NCBI GenBank assembly: GCA_946623195.1
Contig: CAMOQW010000061.1
Coordinates: forward strand, 1 to 10,568
Direction: 5' to 3'
Origin: an uncultured Prevotella sp.
GTDB taxonomy: Bacteria > Bacteroidota > Bacteroidia > Bacteroidales > Bacteroidaceae
DNA length: 10,568 nucleotides
Notes under the pieces: generated by a model
What the model was told of the DNA's origin: nothing
Database searches by the model: none
Seen by the model: the letters and a program-made list of their open reading frames with translations, nothing else
Translations under genes and position numbers: made by a program
Shown: positions 1 through 5,357 of the stretch, piece after piece
How positions within the stretch are numbered: position 1 is the stretch's first letter
Layout of the letters: the number at the start of each line of letters is the position of its first letter

Positions 1-3000
1 TATTGTATTCAGCCCAGAGTGCCGGCAGTCCACCCATCGTGTTATACCAACCCTTTGCAGGGATGTTGATGAAGGTCTGCAGGTTGATGAAAACGGTCTT
101 TGGCTGGTTGTGCCAAGGACGGCCCAGCCATACATCGGTAACATTGACACCGGGACGAGCACGCAGCACATTGTTCTGGAACACATAGCCCCACTTCACG
201 TCGGCAGCATGGCTTGGAGCTACGATGTAGCCACCACTGGGACGGTTAATCTCAAGGGTGTCGCCGTCCAAATAGACGTTGCCCGAGTTGTAGATGAAAT
301 CCACTGCACCCTCAATGAGCGAGTTCTTGATGTAGTGGCGGTTGTTCGAGGTAGAAGTGGTAATCCACGTATCTTGATAGGAGAGCAGAGCCACGTTGTT
401 CAGTACCACACGGTCGGCCACCGTATTCAGTGCGAGGGCCTGTGGACCTGCCTGCTTTTCATGACCATACGAGTTCTCGAGTGTGATGTTCTCAAAGAAA
501 GTATTGGCACCCTTTACCACAACGGTAGCACCGGGATCTACGCTATAGGCATTCTCGCCACCGCAAAGACGGTTGTCCATCACGACGGTCTTGTCGCGGT
601 CCTGACCGATAATATGCAAGTAAGGCTTCTTTGCGGGAATGTCTATGTGCTCCTGATATTGTCCGTTCTTCACGAAGATGAGCCATGGCGTGCCTCGTCC
701 TTCAGGAGCAGCGTCAATGGCTTCCTGCAGTGTCTTATAGTCACCTGAGCCATCGCTTGCAACCACGGCATCGTAGAGGCGGGCCTCAGGCTGCTTGCGC
801 TCCATGGTAGTAAAGGTAATCTCTGTCTTCGCAACGGCATTGCCGCCACGGCTGACGAGCACGCCCTCAGGCATGGTGAAGGTATATTGAGTAGCATACT
901 TCAAACCGCCGTACTTGAAGACGGCGCTCTTGCCGCTGATGATGGGAGCTATCTCCTCACCGTTGAGTGAGGCAGTGCCCGTGCCAGCCTTCACTTTGTT
1001 GTCGAAGGTCAGGATGACGGAACCATTGGCACTGACACCAGTAGCTCCCTGTTCTGGATTGCTTGACACGAGGGTAGCCTGCTCGCTGGCAGCACCGGTA
1101 GCATCGGCCAATACGAAAATCTCCGCAATCGAGGTACCATCGTAGTCGCTCGTCACACCCACCTTCTCAGAAGTACGGTCGGGCATCCAGCGAATCCATA
1201 CACGCTCCTGGTTGTTGGCCTCTGCGGGCAGGGCAAATTCCTTGGGACCGTCCCAACCACGTGCAGGAGGGTTGAACGTACCAATCTTTGTGAAGTTAGT
1301 GCCGTCGATGGAGTATTCCACGTTATTCACGCTGTACGTGTTGTAGTCATCGCCGATACATGACGAGATAATCAGGTTCTCATAGCCTTTCGACGAGAAG
1401 GAGATTTCAAAATACCATTCCTCAGAGAGATATTTCCAAATGCGGGCAGCATACTTGCCGTTTTCTTGACCATTGTTGATGCCACGGGTCAGCCAGCCGT
1501 TGGTCGTGCCGTCGGCCTGGCGCAGTGACAGCATGCCGGCATTCTCCGAATCGGCCTTATAGTCGGCCACGCGGTCCTTGGCAGGCTGATCGTTATAAAG
1601 GTCCCAACCCACAATGTAGTCGGTTGCCGAGAAGTTGGCCGTCAGGTTCTTCTCTCCGTCCATTTTGACGGTACGCTCAGCCTCAGTGGTGTTGTCTTCC
1701 CAGCCCATGAAGGTCAGAATGCGGTTGTTCAGGGCGGTCAGCTTGACCTCCGTGCCCTCTTCATAATAGTGCGTGCCATCCACATAGTTGCCAGTAGGTA
1801 GCAGTTGCACTAAGTTTTCGTTAGCACCACCTACTCGCGTTAGGTTCAGGGCATAGACATTGGCCTTGGTGTAAGTGGCAATCAGCGATGTGTTGGCCTT
1901 AATCTCAAAGGTGTATGTCTTCTTGTCAGAAACGATATTGCCTTCAGCATCAGCCCATCCGGCAAAATGATAGCCAAAGTTCTCGGTGGCAGTGACCGTG
2001 ATGGTGGTACCCTCGTCAAACTCGTTGCCGGCGGGATTACTCGAAACCTTACCAGCACCCTCCATGCCCAACTTCACGCTCAGGCTGCAGGTGGGCACGG
2101 TCTCCAAAGTTCCTGCCACGTCACCGCTAATGACGACATCGCTGAAGGCATACTGCTTGTTGGTGGCCAGATTGTAGATGTAAATCTTGGCGTAGAAAAT
2201 ATCGTCGGTAGTAGGTATGTTACTCAGGTCGAACTCGTGATAAGACACATAGGGATCTTCTTTAGCCAGCTGAGGTGTGATGCCTTCGCCTACCTTTGTC
2301 GATTGGCTGCCGCTGACGACTACTACGTCGAACTTGCCACCGTTGGTGCCCACACGGCAGGCGTTGAATGAGAGTTTCTTCGGCGCAAAGGTCAGAGATT
2401 TCTTGGGTTTCAGTGTAAACACGACGGCACTGGCGTCATCATCGGCAGCGCCAGCATCAGTGGGCTGGAACTGCAGTCGGCTGACACTGCCATCAGTGCG
2501 CAGGCCGGCAGGGACCAGCTTGTCACCCCACGATAGTTCGGCTACAGAGAACAGACCGTCCTTCGACGGTGTGGCTGCCGTAGCGAAATCAGCTGACTTC
2601 AGCTCCCATGTGGCTGTGAATCCGGCTTCGTTGACGGTCACGGAACCTCCAGCCTCCTCAGCCACGATGCTGATTTCGTTCATGCGCCACTGAGCGGTTT
2701 CACCATTAGGGGCTATCAGTCGTACGATGACCTGCTCCTTGTTGTTGGCCGACAGGCTGACGGTGTTGGTTTTGTATGTCCACCAGGTGGCTCCGCTGAC
2801 GTAGCCGCCGGCGTCGCTCCATGTCTGTCCGCCATCGGTGCTGACCACCATCTCCATAGAGCGCTCTTTGTTGTCGCCGCAGGTGTAGGCAAATGTGAAC
2901 TGTACGTTCTTATAGCCTTTGGTGGGGAAACCGATTTCGAAGTATTGGTTGTGCTGCGAGGCATCGGTGTAGTCGGTGATGTTGTTAGGGTCCATGTCTT

Positions 3001-3310
3001 GATAGAGTGACATGATTTTGGCATCGTAGTTTTCCTGGATACCCCAGAAACGAGTGCCTTTGGCCGACACATAATAGTCGTTTTGATTGCCATTAAACTC
3101 ATTGGGCAGAATGCGTGGCAGTGTGCCGAAACCATTCCATCCAATTGCTGCCCAAGCATCGGTGCTGGGTGTGTAGACATTGTTGGACACAGTATAGCCC
3201 GTGTCGAATGTCCACTTTGCCAGTTGCGTGGCATTCTGGGCAGCAGCTGTCAGAGGCAGCAGCCCGAGAAGCGCAACAAGCAGTCTCGTAAAAAAAGATT
3301 TGTTTTGCAT
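1..3310 (-). CDS. Large secreted multidomain pectinesterase (CE8 pectin methylesterase), 3' end outside window
   Basis: This gene is predicted to hydrolyse methyl esters of homogalacturonan, releasing methanol and exposing pectate to lyases and hydrolases. The frame is open for 1103 codons from ATG at 3308-3310 to the window edge. Domains: signal peptide (about 1-25, hydrophobic LLVALLGLLPL then AAAQ); beta-sandwich with WTFDTGY and YFEIGFPTKGY (about 30-190); a second beta-rich region (about 195-400); two InlB/Flg_new-like repeats with FAGW and FMGWED (about 405-480 and 485-560); a second sandwich resembling the first (about 562-735); an SbsA/Big_5-like Ig domain beginning LVSSNPEQGATGVS (about 745-838); then the CE8 right-handed beta-helix (from about 850). 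CE8 signatures are GSGDYKTLQEAIDAAPEG, GPQAL (Gln957), YQDTW (Gln979-Asp980), GAVDFIY (Asp1004) and LGRPW (Arg1064, Trp1066), matching the family's two catalytic Asp and oxyanion Gln/Arg. It starts 19 nt after the CE12 stop, so one operon is likely. The missing C-terminus might carry a sorting domain. The CE8 call is firm; the accessory-domain names are tentative. Confidence 0.95.
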   Translation of the reverse strand, partial: MQNKSFFTRLLVALLGLLPLTAAAQNATQLAKWTFDTGYTVSNNVYTPSTDAWAAIGWNGFGTLPRILPNEFNGNQNDYYVSAKGTRFWGIQENYDAKIMSLYQDMDPNNITDYTDASQHNQYFEIGFPTKGYKNVQFTFAYTCGDNKERSMEMVVSTDGGQTWSDAGGYVSGATWWTYKTNTVSLSANNKEQVIVRLIAPNGETAQWRMNEISIVAEEAGGSVTVNEAGFTATWELKSADFATAATPSKDGLFSVAELSWGDKLVPAGLRTDGSVSRLQFQPTDAGAADDDASAVVFTLKPKKSLTFAPKKLSFNACRVGTNGGKFDVVVVSGSQSTKVGEGITPQLAKEDPYVSYHEFDLSNIPTTDDIFYAKIYIYNLATNKQYAFSDVVISGDVAGTLETVPTCSLSVKLGMEGAGKVSSNPAGNEFDEGTTITVTATENFGYHFAGWADAEGNIVSDKKTYTFEIKANTSLIATYTKANVYALNLTRVGGANENLVQLLPTGNYVDGTHYYEEGTEVKLTALNNRILTFMGWEDNTTEAERTVKMDGEKNLTANFSATDYIVGWDLYNDQPAKDRVADYKADSENAGMLSLRQADGTTNGWLTRGINNGQENGKYAARIWKYLSEEWYFEISFSSKGYENLIISSCIGDDYNTYSVNNVEYSIDGTNFTKIGTFNPPARGWDGPKEFALPAEANNQERVWIRWMPDRTSEKVGVTSDYDGTSIAEIFVLADATGAASEQATLVSSNPEQGATGVSANGSVILTFDNKVKAGTGTASLNGEEIAPIISGKSAVFKYGGLKYATQYTFTMPEGVLVSRGGNAVAKTEITFTTMERKQPEARLYDAVVASDGSGDYKTLQEAIDAAPEGRGTPWLIFVKNGQYQEHIDIPAKKPYLHIIGQDRDKTVVMDNRLCGGENAYSVDPGATVVVKGANTFFENITLENSYGHEKQAGPQALALNTVADRVVLNNVALLSYQDTWITTSTSNNRHYIKNSLIEGAVDFIYNSGNVYLDGDTLEINRPSGGYIVAPSHAADVKWGYVFQNNVLRARPGVNVTDVWLGRPWHNQPKTVFINLQTFINIPAKGWYNTMGGLPALWAEYN

Positions 3311-3329
3311 AAGAGATAGTAGTTATATG

Positions 3330-5207
3330 TTAATAAATAATTTTCTTTATATTACCATCAGCCATGCGGACAATATTCAGACCGCGCTGCATCTGGGTAT
3401 GTTGACGGCCGTCAACGGTAAAAAAAGCGGTAGTATGGCTATTCTCAGTACTTACCTGCCTGATACCAGTAGTTTCTACTGCCATCCCGTGAATAGTTAG
3501 GTCGGAGAGACAGATAGTCTTGCCACTTGCAGCACCGTTGTACCATGGATAGACACGAACCAAGAGTTCCTGGCCATCTTTGACGGTAAGAACGGGCTTT
3601 GCCTCTACAAATTGCGGATTGTTGGCTGGCATCTTCTTCATCTCAAAGATGGTTGTGCGCGTAGCAAAATTGTCGGTAGAGTAGTAGATATGGCAACACA
3701 TACCATTACCACCACAACCAGCAGCAAAGAGCGAGATTAGGTCAATCTTGAGCTCAGTGCCGGCAGCTGGTTTGAGACCCCACTGGATATAGCGGTCGGG
3801 GTTGTCGTCAATCTCGTCAGCAGGCCAGTTGTCTCCCGTCAACAGGTTACGCTGCATCTTGCGGGCGGCATCGTAGCCCGTCCATTCGGGCCACTCCGTC
3901 TTGGCATTGGGATTAGAGTAGCGCTGTACGTACATACCCTGAAAAGTCTCAGGGATAACCTCCGCCGGACCTGTCAGCTCATAACTGTCATCCTTCTCCA
4001 GTCGCCAGTAGGCTGTGACCTCTGCACCGCCTGTCAGGACAACTGCCGTAGCTGTGACGGGGATGTCAATCTGTTTGTCGCCCTGCTTCACGGTGATGGT
4101 ACCATTGGTCTCGCCGTTCTGCGTCAGTACCAACTGAGCATAGAAGGTCTTGATGAGGGTAGAGGAGGTGTAGTCAACGGTGAGTGACTGCTCCCACTCT
4201 TTCTTGTCGAGCGACAGCTGAATACCGTCGGTAGCAGTTATCGTGACGGTACCTTCCTCAGGAGTCAATCCGAAACCGTTCAGCGTGAATTCCTTCTGAA
4301 GCTTCTGTCCCATGTAAGCCTCGCCGAAATCGCCTGTGTTGGGCGACACACTCAGGTCAGTAGGCAATACGATAGCATCGGCCAGAATGCCCTGGGCTTT
4401 CATCAGTCGAGCGCACTCGCGGGCTACGAGCAGCGCGCCAGTGGTGTTGAAGTGGGTGGAGCCCTGTCCATCGAACAGCTGAGCCTCGCACTTGGTCTGA
4501 CTGCCGTAGCTCTCGTATAGTTCGGCAGTGGCTGTAGTTAGGTCGATGAAGCAGACACCCTTCTCTTCGGCCAGTTTCTGTGAGTGGTAGGCATAGTCCA
4601 TGGTGTGGTCGTCGGCAGGCACGCTCTGTTTCTCCTTGATGCCGTCGGCAGTCAATACGGAGAACGAGTCTCCCAAGTCGTGGCGACCATTACGGCGAAT
4701 CTTTGAGCTGGTGAAGTAAGAGCGGCAAACGGGCGAACATATAATAGGTATGGCACCCATTTCCTTGGCCTCATCGACTATCTTGCCCAGCCACTCCTTG
4801 TAGGTAGTAGAGGGCACAGTGCCACGCAGGTCAACGGCAGCTGCCTTAGCTGTTTCGCCGATGTTCTCATAGTAGGCCTTCAACTCATAGCCGTCCATGC
4901 CAGAGTTCTTCTCGTCGTTGTGTCCGAAGGTAATGATGACGTAGTCGCCAACCTCTACGTGTTTCTTGGCAGTCTGCCAGAGTTCGGTGTAGCCACCGCG
5001 CGAGTCGCGTCCGCCCTTAGCATAGTTTATTGATGTCCAGCCATTGGTCAAGAAGTTGCCAAAATACATACCCCAGCCACGGGTAACGGTGGCTGACTCA
5101 TCATAGGGGGCCATCGTAGAGTCGCCTAGTGTATGTACCTTTTTGGCCTGCGATACTGTAAAAAGCATCACGGTCAATGTCATTAAGAAAAGTAATTTTG
5201 TCTTCAT
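3330..5207 (-). CDS. Secreted rhamnogalacturonan acetylesterase-like SGNH hydrolase (CE12 family) with C-terminal beta domains
   Basis: Predicted to remove acetyl groups from rhamnogalacturonan/pectin in the periplasm or outside the cell. The chosen start (ATG 5205-5207) gives 625 residues and begins MKTKLLFLM, a clean signal peptide with likely cleavage after Ala21 (SQA/KK). The frame stays open upstream to an ATG at 5324, but that would add 39 residues before the signal peptide and run through the promoter and repeats, so it is rejected. SGNH blocks: GDSTM with nucleophile Ser30; NYAKGG with Gly65/66; FGHND with Asn97; STHFNTTGA with His252. The usual DxxH acid is Gly249 here; the nearest Asp is Asp246. 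After the catalytic domain (about 22-278) come an Ig-like segment (about 283-390), a beta-sandwich (about 395-580), and a conserved-looking tail ending GLNIVRMADGNIKKIIY. This tail resembles C-terminal tails common on secreted Prevotella proteins and could be a sorting signal (inference). It sits upstream of the pectinesterase in the same probable operon. Confidence 0.92.
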   Translation of the reverse strand: MKTKLLFLMTLTVMLFTVSQAKKVHTLGDSTMAPYDESATVTRGWGMYFGNFLTNGWTSINYAKGGRDSRGGYTELWQTAKKHVEVGDYVIITFGHNDEKNSGMDGYELKAYYENIGETAKAAAVDLRGTVPSTTYKEWLGKIVDEAKEMGAIPIICSPVCRSYFTSSKIRRNGRHDLGDSFSVLTADGIKEKQSVPADDHTMDYAYHSQKLAEEKGVCFIDLTTATAELYESYGSQTKCEAQLFDGQGSTHFNTTGALLVARECARLMKAQGILADAIVLPTDLSVSPNTGDFGEAYMGQKLQKEFTLNGFGLTPEEGTVTITATDGIQLSLDKKEWEQSLTVDYTSSTLIKTFYAQLVLTQNGETNGTITVKQGDKQIDIPVTATAVVLTGGAEVTAYWRLEKDDSYELTGPAEVIPETFQGMYVQRYSNPNAKTEWPEWTGYDAARKMQRNLLTGDNWPADEIDDNPDRYIQWGLKPAAGTELKIDLISLFAAGCGGNGMCCHIYYSTDNFATRTTIFEMKKMPANNPQFVEAKPVLTVKDGQELLVRVYPWYNGAASGKTICLSDLTIHGMAVETTGIRQVSTENSHTTAFFTVDGRQHTQMQRGLNIVRMADGNIKKIIY

Positions 5208-5248
5208 TTTACAGTTAGCTTTTATATAGATTTTTATGATTTCTGACT

Positions 5249-5257
5249 GCAAAATTA
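5249..5257 (-). promoter_or_regulatory. Bacteroidetes -7 promoter box for the CE12-CE8 operon
   Basis: On the minus strand the box reads TAATTTTGC, a full match to the Bacteroidetes sigma-ABfr -7 consensus TAnnTTTGC. It lies 41 nt before the CE12 start codon, so transcription would begin near 5240-5245 with a leader of about 35 nt. No clear -33 TTTG is visible at the expected distance (CATTCC occupies it). This is what one expects of a promoter that depends on an activator, and the AraC-like repeats begin 21 nt upstream of the box. Confidence 0.7.
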
Positions 5258-5278
5258 TCCATGAAAGTCGGTGGAATG

Positions 5279-5355
5279 GGGTAAAATTTGCATCAAAAAG
5301 GGTAAAAAATGCATCAATCCGCATTTCTTACCCCCTTATGATGCATATACACCCC
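5279..5355 (-). promoter_or_regulatory. Candidate AraC-type operator: paired 17-bp direct repeats plus two weaker inverted copies
   Basis: On the minus strand two 17-bp sites, TGATGCATTTTTTACCC (5316 to 5300) and TGATGCAAATTTTACCC (5295 to 5279), match at 15 of 17 positions and are separated by 4 bp, giving a 21-bp period (two helical turns). On the plus strand two weaker copies (about 12 of 17 matches each) lie at 5317-5333 and 5339-5355, so the element is a rough palindrome centred near 5316/5317. The direct pair would sit at about -36 to -73 relative to the predicted start site. This size, spacing and position are those of the AraC I1-I2 half-sites. Binding by the adjacent AraC-domain regulator is inferred. 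Confidence 0.6.
5295..5333 (-). terminator. Possible intrinsic terminator of the regulator transcript (overlaps the operator)
   Basis: In the minus-strand RNA, GGGUAAGAAAUGC pairs with GCAUUUUUUACCC (13 pairs, one of them G-U) around an 8-nt loop, and five U follow directly. It begins about 25 nt after the regulator's stop codon, the right place for a terminator. The stem is A/U-rich apart from its GGG/CCC base, so strength is uncertain, and its arms are also two of the operator copies. The hairpin may therefore be a by-product of inverted protein-binding sites, or do both jobs. Confidence 0.45.
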
Positions 5356-5357
5356 CA

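Noticed and set aside
110..748. 212-codon open frame on the plus strand
   Set aside because: It lies wholly antisense to the CE8 catalytic domain, whose motifs are clearly readable; no recognisable protein features.
2277..2693. Plus-strand 138-codon frame, and the minus-strand frame at 2716-3234
   Set aside because: Both are out of frame with the intact pectinesterase reading from 3310. Their composition is that of shadow frames.
1..3310. Possible pseudogene or non-coding stretch, because no stop-bounded long frame covers it
   Set aside because: The minus-strand frame from 3310 reads through 1103 codons without a stop; it appears unbounded only because the gene leaves the window.
5208..5324. 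N-terminal extension of the CE12 esterase to an ATG at 5324
   Set aside because: It would put 39 residues before an evident signal peptide and would translate through the -7 box and the repeats. The start at 5207 is preferred.
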